DNA from: Pseudomonadota bacterium
Lineage (GTDB): Bacteria > Pseudomonadota > Gammaproteobacteria > Acidiferrobacterales > UBA6901
Length of the DNA stretch: 64,000 nucleotides
NCBI GenBank assembly: GCA_027364845.1
Contig: DAHXOO010000006.1
Span: 1 to 64,000, forward strand
Direction of reading: 5' to 3'
Part shown: positions 9,417-19,313 of the stretch, one piece after another
Layout: each line of letters begins with the position of its first letter
How positions within the stretch are numbered: the stretch's first letter is position 1
Program-made: the position numbers and the translations under genes
The notes under the pieces: model-generated
Told to the model about the DNA's origin: nothing
Seen by the model: only the letters and a program-made list of their open reading frames with translations
Database searches by the model: none

Positions 9417-12092
9417 CTATGCTGACTTCCTCGCCTTATCCTTGGCAGGGAAGAGTGCCATGATCTCTGGCACACAGGACCCGCAGTTGGTACCAGCCTT
9501 CAGATGTTGGCCGACCGCTTCGACGCTGGCGCAGCCGCCGGCAATGGCCGCGCGGATGGCAATTTCACCGACTCCGAAGCAAGCACAGACCTGGCGACCA
9601 ATTTCAACACCTCCCTTGTGCGGAATACCGGTCAGCAGGCTGACGCGGGTAGGAGCATCAAGGACATCGAGCAAAAAGAGTGACGCGAGCCAATCGCGCG
9701 GCGGAAGCCATGGGTCGGGACCGATGAAGATGCAGCTCTCAAGTTTTCCTTGGGTGAGACGGGCCGCGCGGTAGCGGCGCGCACCCTTGTCGAAATATTC
9801 TATCCACTCGACCTTTTCGTCACGGGTGCACAGCACCGTGCGTGCGGCCTCAGCCCAATCCCGGGGCAGTTCGTCGCCAGCGAGTTCGTAGCGCCACAGA
9901 CTCTGGCCGCGTGCCGCCGCCCAGTAAGTCGCATTGTCCGGCGTCACCTTGCGGCGCGACAGCAGAAATCCATACCACGCCGGGGCAAGCGGCGTAACGC
10001 TGACCGGGGTATGTTTGAATTCCGGCTCGCCTGAGAGCGGATCGGTGACGGGATTCACCACAGCATCGATGCAGCCGGCACTCGTGAACTGATCATTCCA
10101 GTGCATGGGCGAAAATACTGCACCGCTTCGGGTGCTCTCGGTCACGCGCACCCGCGCCAAGGCACTTCCCCAGCGCGAGGCGATGCGCGCGAGCGTGCCC
10201 TCGCCCAACCCAAGCGTAGCGGCGTCGTGCGGATGAATTTCGATGTAGGGCTCGATGGTGTGTGCAGTGAGGCGCGGCGACAGGCCAGTGCGGGTGAGCG
10301 TGTGCCAATGATCGCGCACGCGCCCGGTGTTGAGCACAAACGGATAGGCAGCGTCGGGCACGTACGCTGGTGGGCACGGCACCACCGCCACGAACCGCGC
10401 GCGGCCGCTCAACGTGAAGAATTCTCCGTCGCCGAACAGACGTGCCGTACCTTTAGGATTATCCTTCGTTACTGGCCACTGCACCGGCGCAAGCGTGGCG
10501 TAGTCCTCGTCGCTGATCGCGGCGATGCCGGAAAGATCGAAAGCGCGAGTACCGTCGTTATAAAGGCCCGAGAGCGCTGCATGCTCGCGAAAAATAGCGG
10601 CGGTGTTCGCGTAGTCGAAAGCTTTTCCGAAACCCAGACGCTTCGCCACCTCGGCCAGCATCCACCAGTCCGGACGGGCCTCGCCCGGCGCCGGAAGAAA
10701 CACCCGCTGGCGCGAGATGCGCCGCTCGGAGTTGGTGACCGTACCTTCTTTCTCGCCCCAAGCTAGCGCTGGCATCAACACATGCGCAAATCTGGTTGTA
10801 TCCGTATGGCGCACGCAGTCAGACACGATCACAAGCTCGCACTTGTCGAGCGCACGCCGCACCCGGCCAGCATCCGGCAGGCTCACCGCCGGGTTGGTGG
10901 CAATTATCCATAGCACCTTGATACGGCCATGCTCCACTGCGCGGAACAACTCGACCGCCTTGAGGCCGGGCTGGGTGGCGATGGTCGGCGCCTTCCAGAA
11001 TTCCTGTACCAGCGCGCGCTGCGCTGGATGATCGAGATCGAAGTGCGCCGCCAGTTGGTTGGCGAGCCCACCGACCTCGCGCCCGCCCATGGCGTTCGGC
11101 TGGCCAGTGAGTGAGAACGGTACCATGCCGGGGCGGCCGATGCGCCCAGTGAGCAAGTGACAATTGATGATGGCGTTGACCTTGTCTGTCCCGCTCGACG
11201 ACTGGTTCACACCTTGCGAGAACAGCGTCAGCACACGCTCGTTTCGTGCGAACAGATCATAGAACGCCAACACCTGCGTGGCTGAAAGACCACAACAGGC
11301 GGCGACGCTCTCGATGTCTGCGCCACCGGCGCGCGCCGCTGCCAGCGCTTCCTCGGGACCCTCTGTGTGCTCACCGACAAACAACGGGTGAGTCTCATCG
11401 CAGTCGTGCAGCCACACCAGGAGCCCGTTGAACAACGCGACGTCCGTGCCAGGCCTGAGCGCTAGGTGCAGATCAGCGATGTCGGCGCTGGCAGTACGGC
11501 GCGGATCGATCACCACCACCCGTATCTCCGGATGCTCGCGCTTCGCTTTCACCAACCGCTGGTAAAGCACCGGGTGACACCAGGCAGCGTTCGAACCGGC
11601 CAGCACCACGAGCTGGGCGCGCTCGATGTCATCGTAGCAGCCGGGTACGGTGTCGGCACCGAAGGCGCGCTTGTGTCCGGACACCGCCGAGGCCATACAC
11701 AGCCGCGAGTTAGTATCGATGTTGGCACTGCCGAGGAACCCCTTCATGAGCTTGTTGGCGACGTAATAGTCCTCGGTGAGCAGCTGCCCGGACACATAGA
11801 AGGCTACCGACTCGGGACCATATTTGTCGATTGCGGCGCGGATACCGGACGCCACGGTATCGAGCGCCGCGTCCCAGTCGACGCGCACGCCACGCAACTC
11901 GGGATAAAGCAGACGCGTGGTGAGGTCGAGGGTCTCGGACAGCGCCGCACCCTTGGAACACAGCCGTCCGAAGTTAGCTGGATGCTCGGGGTCACCCAAC
12001 ACCTCGACCCCGCCCGAGGGCTCGACACGCGCCAGCAAGCCACAGCCGACGCCGCAGTAGGGGCAGGTAGTACGTACGGTGCCTGGATTCAT
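9417..12092 (-). CDS. nasA: Assimilatory nitrate reductase catalytic subunit (molybdopterin, 4Fe-4S, C-terminal BFD-like [2Fe-2S])
   Basis: TTCPYCGVGCGLLARVEP N-terminus, MoCo oxidoreductase body, CACFGVGEIAIRAAI...GTNCGSCVPEI C-terminal BFD motif. Confidence 0.93.
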   Translation of the reverse strand: MNPGTVRTTCPYCGVGCGLLARVEPSGGVEVLGDPEHPANFGRLCSKGAALSETLDLTTRLLYPELRGVRVDWDAALDTVASGIRAAIDKYGPESVAFYVSGQLLTEDYYVANKLMKGFLGSANIDTNSRLCMASAVSGHKRAFGADTVPGCYDDIERAQLVVLAGSNAAWCHPVLYQRLVKAKREHPEIRVVVIDPRRTASADIADLHLALRPGTDVALFNGLLVWLHDCDETHPLFVGEHTEGPEEALAAARAGGADIESVAACCGLSATQVLAFYDLFARNERVLTLFSQGVNQSSSGTDKVNAIINCHLLTGRIGRPGMVPFSLTGQPNAMGGREVGGLANQLAAHFDLDHPAQRALVQEFWKAPTIATQPGLKAVELFRAVEHGRIKVLWIIATNPAVSLPDAGRVRRALDKCELVIVSDCVRHTDTTRFAHVLMPALAWGEKEGTVTNSERRISRQRVFLPAPGEARPDWWMLAEVAKRLGFGKAFDYANTAAIFREHAALSGLYNDGTRAFDLSGIAAISDEDYATLAPVQWPVTKDNPKGTARLFGDGEFFTLSGRARFVAVVPCPPAYVPDAAYPFVLNTGRVRDHWHTLTRTGLSPRLTAHTIEPYIEIHPHDAATLGLGEGTLARIASRWGSALARVRVTESTRSGAVFSPMHWNDQFTSAGCIDAVVNPVTDPLSGEPEFKHTPVSVTPLAPAWYGFLLSRRKVTPDNATYWAAARGQSLWRYELAGDELPRDWAEAARTVLCTRDEKVEWIEYFDKGARRYRAARLTQGKLESCIFIGPDPWLPPRDWLASLFLLDVLDAPTRVSLLTGIPHKGGVEIGRQVCACFGVGEIAIRAAIAGGCASVEAVGQHLKAGTNCGSCVPEIMALFPAKDKARKSA

Positions 12093-12136
12093 GACCGCTT
12101 GCGTGCGTGCATGTAATTGGGGACAGGTCGCCTGGC

Positions 12137-12508
12137 TCAGGATGAAACGCTCGTACCACTTTCCTCCGGCGTGAGCGACAGGAACACACGCCCGCCCTCG
12201 ACCCGAACCGGATAGCGCGCGGTACAGCCCTCGTCCGGTGCCACCGCGATACCGGTGTCGATGTGGATTTTCCAGTCGTGCAGAGGGCAGGACACGTTAC
12301 GGCCGTGGACCATGCCCTGCGAGAGCGGACCGCCCTTGTGCGGGCAGCGGTCGCGCAGCGCGAACACCTCATCGTTCACGGTGCGAAAAACCGCGATATC
12401 ACCGCTTGCGCGTCTGACCACGCGGGCACCCTGGCGCGGGATTTCATCGAGCGCGCCGATGTCGATCCAGTCTTCTGCGCACTGCGCAACCTTGTTTGCG
12501 GCATGCAT
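12137..12508 (-). CDS. nirD: Nitrite reductase [NAD(P)H] small subunit, Rieske-like
   Basis: RCPHKGGPLSQGMVHGRNVSCPLHDWKIHIDTG; adjacent to nirB. Confidence 0.92.
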   Translation of the reverse strand: MHAANKVAQCAEDWIDIGALDEIPRQGARVVRRASGDIAVFRTVNDEVFALRDRCPHKGGPLSQGMVHGRNVSCPLHDWKIHIDTGIAVAPDEGCTARYPVRVEGGRVFLSLTPEESGTSVSS

Positions 12509-12648
12509 CACCTGTCTCCTGTCAATTCGAGAACCGCCTTGCTTTCCCCCGTTCGCCCTGGGTACATCGCAGGGCCGAAGGCACCATTTTGCTTCGAGGA
12601 CTTCGGTGTGAACGGACCGCAGCTGATCCGGATTTCCGCTTACCATCT

Positions 12649-15087
12649 CTACCCGACCAGCTTGAGCGGGATGAATTCGTGCCGGTCTACACCGTTCGCA
12701 CGCTCCGTCCAGGGGTCAACCTGCGCAAACCGTTGCGAGTACTGAAAACGGCCGGCGAGGGCCTTGCGATTGACCTCATCCTCAACTATCCGCTGCTTCA
12801 CATACGCAAGACCGACGCGCTCCACCCAGGGTGCGGTGCGCTCCAGATAGTGCGCCTCTTCGCGATAGACCTGCAGGAAGGCAGCACAGTATTCAAGCAC
12901 CTCGTGCGACGTCTTCACGCTGCACAGGAAGTCAGTGGCGCGTACCTTCACGCCGCCATTGCCGCCGACATGCAGCTCATAACCAGAATCGACGCACACC
13001 ACACCGAAATCCTTGATAGTCGCCTCCGCGCAGTTGCGCGGGCAGCCCGACACGGCGAGCTTGACCTTGTGCGGCATCCACGAGCCCCAAGCCATCTTTT
13101 CTAGATCGATGCCCATCGCAGTCGAATCCTGGGTGCCGAAGCGACACCAGCTCTTTCCGACACAAGTCTTGACGGTCCGGACTGCCTTGCCATAGGCATG
13201 CCCCGACACGAATCCGGCCGCCGAGAGATCGCCCCACATGGCCGGCAGGTCTTCTTTCCTGACGCCCAGCATGTCGATGCGCTGGCCACCAGTGATGTGC
13301 ACCGTCGGCACCCGGTATTTTTCGGCAATCTCGGCGATGGCCTTCAGCTGCGCCGGCGTGGTCTCGCCACCCCAGATGCGCGGCACAACTGAGTAAGTGC
13401 CGTCCTTCTGTATGTTGGCGTGAGCGCGCTCATTGATGAAACGCGCCTGGTTGTCGTCCACGTACTCACCCGGCCAGGCGGTCAACAGGTAGAAATTGAG
13501 CGCCGGGCGGCACTTGCTGCAACCGTCCGGGCTCTTCCATTCGAGACAGTCTATGACTGCGCGGATACTCTTGAGCTCCAGGTCACGGATCGCACCGCGG
13601 ATTTCGTGATGGGTGTGGTCGGTGCAGGCGCAGAGCGGCTTGTTCTTCGGCGTCGTCGAATAGTCACCGCCAAGCACAGTAGCGAGCAGTGCCTCCACCA
13701 GTCCAGTACACGAGCCGCAGGAGCTCGATGCCTTGGTATGGGCGCGGACCTCCTCCAGGGTAAAGAGCTTCTTGTCGCCGATTGCCTCAACGATGGTAGC
13801 CTTACACACTCCGTTGCAACCGCAGATCTCGGTGCTGTCCGGCAGCGAGGCCACGCGGCTCCTGATGTCACCATGCCCGGCCTCGCCGAGGTGCGCCTGA
13901 CCGAAGAGCAACCTGTCGCGCAGGCTCGCGACATCAGTGTCATCGCGCATGAGCTGGAAATACCAGGCGCTGTCCAGAGTGTCACCGTACATGACGGCAC
14001 CGCGGATACGGTTGTTCTCGAGCACGACCTTCTTGTAGACACCGCGCCCCGCGTCCTTGAGCACGATTTCCTCGCAGCCGTCTTTGCTCTGGAAGTCGCC
14101 GGCCGAAAACAGCTCGATGCCTGTAACCTTAAGCCTGGTCGAACTCATGGAACCGGTGTAGCGTGCGAATCCGAGTTCGGCCAGGTGATTGGCGCATACC
14201 TTGGCCTGTTCGAACAGCGGCGCCACGAGGCCATAGGTCTGACCACGATGCTGCACGCACTCGCCCACGGCATAGATACGCGGGTCATAGGTCTGCATCG
14301 TATCGTTGACCACCACGCCACGCTCGCAATGGAGACCCGCACTCTTGGCGAGTGCGGCGTTGGGGCGGATGCCAACCGCCATGACGACGAGATCGGCAGC
14401 TATCTCGGTGCCGTCCTTGAAACGCACCGCCCGCACCCGGTCATCACCGAGAATCGCCTCAGTCTGGACCTGCATGATGAAGCGCAGGCCACGCTCCTCG
14501 AGCGAGGCCTTAAGCAGCGCCGCTGCCGCCGGATCGAGCTGCTTTTCCATCAACGCGTCAAGCAGGTGCACAACCGTGACCTCCATACCCTGCCTGAGAA
14601 GGCCGTTTGCAGCTTCCAGACCGAGCAGACCGCCGCCGATTACTACGGCGCGCCTGTGACAGCGCGCAGCGCCGAGCATCGCTTCAACATCATGGATATC
14701 ACGGAAGGTCAGCACACCCGCCAATTCCCTGCCCGGCACCGGGATAATAAACGGCAGAGATCCGGTAGCCAGCAGCAGCCGGTCATAAGGCGCGCTGGTG
14801 CCGTCCCTGGCGACCACCTTCCTCAATCGACGCTCGATGCGCTCCACCTCTTTGCCCGCGTGCAGGGTAATGCCGTTCGCCGCGTACCATTCCGTGTCGT
14901 TCAATACGATGTCGGTAAACTTCTTCTCACCGGTCAGTACCGGCGACAGCAATATGCGGTTGTAGTTTCCGTGCGGCTCGGCTCCGAACACGGTGACGTC
15001 GTATTTGTCGGGCGTGATCTTTAGCAGTTCCTCGATAGCCCGCATTCCGGCCATGCCGTTGCCTACTAAAACGAGTCTTTCCTTCAT
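12649..15087 (-). CDS. nirB: Nitrite reductase [NAD(P)H] large subunit
   Basis: MKERLVLVGNGMAGMRAIEELLK FAD/NAD domain, BFD-like Cys motifs, sirohaem motifs TCVGKSWCRFGTQDS and SGCPRNCAEA. Confidence 0.95.
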   Translation of the reverse strand: MKERLVLVGNGMAGMRAIEELLKITPDKYDVTVFGAEPHGNYNRILLSPVLTGEKKFTDIVLNDTEWYAANGITLHAGKEVERIERRLRKVVARDGTSAPYDRLLLATGSLPFIIPVPGRELAGVLTFRDIHDVEAMLGAARCHRRAVVIGGGLLGLEAANGLLRQGMEVTVVHLLDALMEKQLDPAAAALLKASLEERGLRFIMQVQTEAILGDDRVRAVRFKDGTEIAADLVVMAVGIRPNAALAKSAGLHCERGVVVNDTMQTYDPRIYAVGECVQHRGQTYGLVAPLFEQAKVCANHLAELGFARYTGSMSSTRLKVTGIELFSAGDFQSKDGCEEIVLKDAGRGVYKKVVLENNRIRGAVMYGDTLDSAWYFQLMRDDTDVASLRDRLLFGQAHLGEAGHGDIRSRVASLPDSTEICGCNGVCKATIVEAIGDKKLFTLEEVRAHTKASSSCGSCTGLVEALLATVLGGDYSTTPKNKPLCACTDHTHHEIRGAIRDLELKSIRAVIDCLEWKSPDGCSKCRPALNFYLLTAWPGEYVDDNQARFINERAHANIQKDGTYSVVPRIWGGETTPAQLKAIAEIAEKYRVPTVHITGGQRIDMLGVRKEDLPAMWGDLSAAGFVSGHAYGKAVRTVKTCVGKSWCRFGTQDSTAMGIDLEKMAWGSWMPHKVKLAVSGCPRNCAEATIKDFGVVCVDSGYELHVGGNGGVKVRATDFLCSVKTSHEVLEYCAAFLQVYREEAHYLERTAPWVERVGLAYVKQRIVEDEVNRKALAGRFQYSQRFAQVDPWTERANGVDRHEFIPLKLVG

Positions 15088-15116
15088 GCATCTGTCCTCC
15101 ATCTTCTCCTTCGGAC

Positions 15117-15917
15117 TCATGCTGCTTCGCCGCCCGCGACGCCCTGGCGCTCGTACAGAAACTCAAGCAGCGCCGTGCGCCGTGCGTGGTAAATCTGGTC
15201 GTTGGCAAGCCCCAAACGCATCCGCGGGCGTGGCAGGTCGACATGCACCACCGCACCGATGGTGGCGCTCGGCCCGTTGGTCAACATGACTACGCGGTCG
15301 GATAGCAGCACCGCTTCGTCCACATCGTGCGTCACCATGATCGTTGTACATCCACTCGCCGCAACGATGCGCAGAAGTTCATCCTGCAAGTGCGTACGCG
15401 TGAGTGCATCGAGCGCGCCAAGCGGCTCATCGAGCAACAGTACTTTGGGCTGCATCGATAGAGCGCGCGCGATGCCAACACGCTGCTTCATGCCGCCTGA
15501 TAGCACGTACGGTAGCTTGTTCGCCGCGTGCGCGAGCCCGACTATATCGAGCGCTGCATGCGTGCGCCGCTTGAGGCACGCCTTGTTTTCCTCCCGCCCG
15601 AACACGCGTTCGACCGCGAGATAAACGTTCTCGAAGCAGCTCATCCATGGCAGCAGCGAGTGGTTTTGAAACACAACCGCCCGATCAGGGCCGGGACCGG
15701 CAATCTCGCGCCCGCCGCAAAGCAGGATGCCGCTCGTGGCCTCGGTGAGGCCGGCAATTATATTGAGCAGTGTTGACTTGCCACAGCCGGAGTGGCCGAT
15801 GATCGAAACAAATTCGCCTTCCCGGATGGAGAGATTCACATCGCGTAGGGCGACAAACCGTCCTTTCCTGGTGTCGAATACCTTGCTCAGATTTTCGATG
15901 TGGACGTAATGGCTCAT
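15117..15917 (-). CDS. nrtD: Nitrate ABC transporter ATP-binding protein
   Basis: Walker A GHSGCGKSTLLN, LSGGMKQRVGIARALSMQPKVLLLDEPLGALD; operonic with nrtB. Confidence 0.92.
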   Translation of the reverse strand: MSHYVHIENLSKVFDTRKGRFVALRDVNLSIREGEFVSIIGHSGCGKSTLLNIIAGLTEATSGILLCGGREIAGPGPDRAVVFQNHSLLPWMSCFENVYLAVERVFGREENKACLKRRTHAALDIVGLAHAANKLPYVLSGGMKQRVGIARALSMQPKVLLLDEPLGALDALTRTHLQDELLRIVAASGCTTIMVTHDVDEAVLLSDRVVMLTNGPSATIGAVVHVDLPRPRMRLGLANDQIYHARRTALLEFLYERQGVAGGEAA

Positions 15918-16834
15918 GACCCACCCCCGTAGTAGTCGAAACGCTTTGCAACCAGCAGCAGTGCCTCCTCGAGCAGATATCCGACGATACCCACCACAAA
16001 GATGGCGATGATGATGTGCGCGACATTTAGGTTATTCCACTCGTCCCATATCCAGAACCCGATACCCACACCACCGGTCAGCATTTCGGCAGCGACGATT
16101 ACGAGCCACGCGATACCCATGGACAGACGCATGCCAGTCATCATGTACGGCAACACTGCCGGAAACAGAATCTTAGTGAACACCTTCCATTCGGACAGCT
16201 TGAGCACGCGCGCCACATTGAGATAGTCTTGTGGCACACGCGTCACTCCGGTCGCGGTGTTTATGATCATCGGCCAGATGCTGGAGATGAAAATGACCCA
16301 GATCGCTGCTGGCTGCGCCGCCTTGAATACGTACAACCCGATCGGCAGCCAGGCAAGTGGTGATACCGGACGCAGCAGGCTGATGATCGGTTTGCTCATG
16401 CGGCTCAGAAAAGCGAACCGACCTATTAGAAAACCGAGCGGGATGCCGACAACCGCCGCCATGCCGAAGCCGATCGCGACGCGCGACAGCGAGCGCAGTA
16501 CGTTCCATCCGATCCCCTCATCATTCGGGCCGTTACTGTAAAATGGATGCGCAAAGACCTTCAGTGCCGATTCCCAGGTCTTGACCGGCCCCGGTACACC
16601 GGAGTGTTCCGCCACCAGCATCCACGCCAGCACGAACAGCACGAACCCCAGCAGAGGCGGAATGCTAGAGCGCAACGCGGCTATCACGATCAACGCAAGC
16701 CGCGAACGTCGCTTCGGCGGTTCCAGCTCCATCGCTGGCCGGCTAACCTGCCCCCCGTCTTCCGGTGGCCGCTTCGCCGGATGCTCGTGCGCTACCGTCT
16801 GCTTCCATGCCTTATCAATTTTGACCACACCCAT
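15914..16834 (-). CDS. nrtB: Nitrate ABC transporter permease
   Basis: Multi-TM protein with permease EAA-type loop VARVLKLSEWKVFTKILFPAVLPYMMTGMRLSMGIAWLVIVAAEM. Confidence 0.92.
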   Translation of the reverse strand: MGVVKIDKAWKQTVAHEHPAKRPPEDGGQVSRPAMELEPPKRRSRLALIVIAALRSSIPPLLGFVLFVLAWMLVAEHSGVPGPVKTWESALKVFAHPFYSNGPNDEGIGWNVLRSLSRVAIGFGMAAVVGIPLGFLIGRFAFLSRMSKPIISLLRPVSPLAWLPIGLYVFKAAQPAAIWVIFISSIWPMIINTATGVTRVPQDYLNVARVLKLSEWKVFTKILFPAVLPYMMTGMRLSMGIAWLVIVAAEMLTGGVGIGFWIWDEWNNLNVAHIIIAIFVVGIVGYLLEEALLLVAKRFDYYGGGS

Positions 16835-17020
16835 GACTCACCCCCTCACACAACCTTTATTTCGAATACCACGGGCTAGAATATCCGGCTCTTCCTCGTT
16901 CCATGACACACTGCCGAATCGCTTAGCGCTGCACATCGGATCGGTCTGCAACGACACCGATGCCTCGTGACACTGGTTGGCGACCTTGACATCAGCGACC
17001 AGAAAGCTTTTTACCTCCGT

Positions 17021-18469
17021 TCAGGCTGAGGCATTCAGTTTCGCGAGCGCGGCGAGATCCACTTTCAGGTTCTTCATCTTGAAGGACTTCACGTAGTCGA
17101 TCGGTTTGGCGGGATCGTACGCCAGGCCGTCGAGAAACTTGTCCGGCCCCATGAGTATCGGCTTACTGGCCTGGGCCAGCGTCCAGTGACCGGAATGCTT
17201 GCCTTCGATCTTGTAATCGATAGTCGGAACAGCAATGCCCAGCGCCTTGGCCGCGTCTCGGTAGATATCCGGGCGGTACACCGAGGCGGCAGTCTTCTTG
17301 ATATCCAGTGGTTTTTCGATCTGCCCCCAGCGGATCATCTGAGTGATGAACCACTCGGCGTGCGAAAGCCACGGAAAGGTCGCGGCGTAACGATAGAACA
17401 CATTGAAATCCGGCAGCGGCCGCGGCACCCCACCATGCGAGTAGCGGAAGGTGCCGGTCATAGACATCTTCACCACATCCTCGGGTGCATTGACATATGA
17501 CTTCTGAGCAATAATCTTCACCACCTCGATGCGGTTCTCAGGCTTATCCATCCACTGCGCTGCTTCGATCAGCGCCATCAAGGTCGCGTGGTGGGTTTTC
17601 GGATACTTTTCCGCCCATTCGAGATTCACACCGAATACTTTCTCTGGATTGTTGTTCCAGAGCTCGTAGCTCGTGATCAGCGTATGGCCGATGCCGGCGG
17701 TCACGGCGCGCTCGTTCCATGGTTCGCCCACGCAATAGCCAACGATGCTATTCGACTCCAGATTGGCCACCATCTGGGGCGGCGGTATGACAATCAGCCG
17801 TACATCATTGTCCGGATCGATGCCGGCCGAAGCCATCCAGTAGCGGATCTGGTAGTTGTGGGTCGAGACTGGGAACACCATGGCAAAGGTCATCGGCGGC
17901 TTGCCGGACTTCTTGTCGGCATCGATCACTTTTTTGAGTGCGCGCGCCGTCACCGGCCGTTCCTTCATCGCCGCTGGGTCGGCCTTGACCATGCGTTCAT
18001 AGAGTGCTTTGGAAACAGTGATACCGTTTCCATTGAGGTCCATGCTGTAGGCCGTCACAGTGGCCTTCCGCACCGCTCCGATCCCGAGTGTTGCGGCAAT
18101 CGGCATGGGGGCCAACATGTGTGCGCCATCGAGCACTCCCAGCGCCACTTTATCCCGGATATTGGCCCAAGATGCTTCTTTGGAGACGGTGCTGTTGAGC
18201 CCGTATTTCTTGAAGTAACCCTTCTCATGTGCCACTACGATCACGGCACAATCCGTGAGCGGGATGATGCCGAAACTGACGTTTGGCTTCTCTGGACCGG
18301 TTTTCTCGCCGGCATAGGCGACGCTCCTCGCCCCACCAGGCACCATGCCGAGGATTCCCGCGGTGGCAATGCCACCGGCCAGGCCTGCCTTCAAAAAGTT
18401 GCGGCGCGACACACTGGCGTCGTCCGGAGCCGGGAACTGGGTCTTGTCCGCTTGTTCATCGTGCTGCAT
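17021..18469 (-). CDS. nrtA: Nitrate ABC transporter substrate-binding protein (Tat-exported)
   Basis: Tat signal SRRNFLKAGLAGGIATAGIL; KPNVSFGIIPLTDCAVIVVAHEKGYFKKYGL NrtA/CmpA family; GGAGGTAACG-ATG start at 18469. Confidence 0.9.
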   Translation of the reverse strand: MQHDEQADKTQFPAPDDASVSRRNFLKAGLAGGIATAGILGMVPGGARSVAYAGEKTGPEKPNVSFGIIPLTDCAVIVVAHEKGYFKKYGLNSTVSKEASWANIRDKVALGVLDGAHMLAPMPIAATLGIGAVRKATVTAYSMDLNGNGITVSKALYERMVKADPAAMKERPVTARALKKVIDADKKSGKPPMTFAMVFPVSTHNYQIRYWMASAGIDPDNDVRLIVIPPPQMVANLESNSIVGYCVGEPWNERAVTAGIGHTLITSYELWNNNPEKVFGVNLEWAEKYPKTHHATLMALIEAAQWMDKPENRIEVVKIIAQKSYVNAPEDVVKMSMTGTFRYSHGGVPRPLPDFNVFYRYAATFPWLSHAEWFITQMIRWGQIEKPLDIKKTAASVYRPDIYRDAAKALGIAVPTIDYKIEGKHSGHWTLAQASKPILMGPDKFLDGLAYDPAKPIDYVKSFKMKNLKVDLAALAKLNASA

Positions 18470-18487
18470 CGTTACCTCCAAGTAGCC

Positions 18488-18537
18488 AAAAAAATGGCGC
18501 CCTGCCTGTCACCAGAGCGACAGGCGAGGACGCCATT
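18488..18537 (-). terminator. Intrinsic terminator in nrtA leader
   Basis: Minus-strand AATGGCGTCCTCGCCTGTC-GCTCTGGT-GACAGGCAGGGCGCCATTTTTTT: long stem followed by U7, upstream of nrtA start. Confidence 0.85.
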
Positions 18538-18542
18538 GTCCT
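18527..18542 (-). promoter_or_regulatory. ANTAR-target hairpin P2 (hexaloop)
   Basis: AGGAC-[AAUGGC]-GUCCU: 5-bp stem, hexaloop with A1 and G4; overlaps 5' arm of the terminator. Confidence 0.7.
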
Positions 18543-18584
18543 AACTGCGGGCCATCACGACCCGCTCTATTATCTTGCGCCGCC

Positions 18585-18600
18585 GACCCGTCATTGGGCC
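18585..18600 (-). promoter_or_regulatory. ANTAR-target hairpin P1 (hexaloop)
   Basis: GGCCC-[AAUGAC]-GGGUC: 5-bp stem (one G-U), hexaloop with A1 and G4, upstream of P2. Confidence 0.6.
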
Positions 18601-18621
18601 CGGGCATTACTTTAAATTCTG

Positions 18622-19200
18622 TTACGTCAGCAGATCCACCATAGCAATCACGCTTTCCGCCACCGACGACAGCCGTATGTTTCGATCCATCGCCGTCTTG
18701 CGCATCAGACGGTAAGCTTCTTCCTCGCTGCAATGGCGCTGCTTCATGACAATCCCCTTGGCACGCTCGATCACCTTGCGCTCCGCCAGGTTTGCCTGCG
18801 CCTGATCCAGCTCTTGGCGCAACGCCTGCCATTGCTCAAAGCGCGCCAGGGCCAAGTCCACGATCGGCCGCACGCGTTCTGCCGACAATCCGTCCACGAT
18901 GTAGGCGCTGACCCCGGCTTTCAGGGCTTCACGCATCATTGTCCGATCCTTGTCCTGCGTGAACATAACGATCGGTCGCGGATCGTCACGCGTGATCATG
19001 CACAGGTGCTCGAGCGTATCGCGGTCCGGCGAGTCACGGTCGATGATGATGACGTCCGGCTTCACCACGCGCACGCGCACCATCAACTCCACGGCCGACC
19101 GCACTTCCGCAGCAACCTCATAGCCGCCCCCCTGCAATGCTGTCCGCAAGGTAGCCGCACGCTCGGCATCGTCATCGAACAGCAGCACACGCAATGTCAT
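18622..19200 (-). CDS. nasT: ANTAR-domain response regulator NasT (nitrate/nitrite antiterminator)
   Basis: Receiver-like N-terminus MTLRVLLFDDDAERA and C-terminal ANTAR VIERAKGIVMKQRHCSEEEAYRLMRKTAMDRNIRLSSVAESVI; upstream of nitrate cluster. Confidence 0.9.
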   Translation of the reverse strand: MTLRVLLFDDDAERAATLRTALQGGGYEVAAEVRSAVELMVRVRVVKPDVIIIDRDSPDRDTLEHLCMITRDDPRPIVMFTQDKDRTMMREALKAGVSAYIVDGLSAERVRPIVDLALARFEQWQALRQELDQAQANLAERKVIERAKGIVMKQRHCSEEEAYRLMRKTAMDRNIRLSSVAESVIAMVDLLT

Positions 19201-19234
19201 TTCGATGTTTCCCGTGCGTCTGATTAAAGTCTAT

Positions 19235-19250
19235 AGCAATCGTTATGCCA
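19235..19250 (-). promoter_or_regulatory. Candidate sigma54 (RpoN) promoter for nasT operon
   Basis: Minus strand TGGCATAACGATTGCT; GG and GC dinucleotides at the exact spacing of TGGCACG-N4-TTGCA, 35 bp upstream of nasT ATG. Confidence 0.65.
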
Positions 19251-19313
19251 GACTAAAAAGTACCATTCCATCCTCTAGTTACATCATGCCGGTCATTTTA
19301 GCGAAGCAAAATC

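Noticed and set aside
13420-15024. 534-aa plus-strand ORF
   Set aside because: Antisense to nirB; low-complexity translation without domain motifs
17588-18544. 318-aa plus-strand ORF
   Set aside because: Antisense to nrtA and its leader
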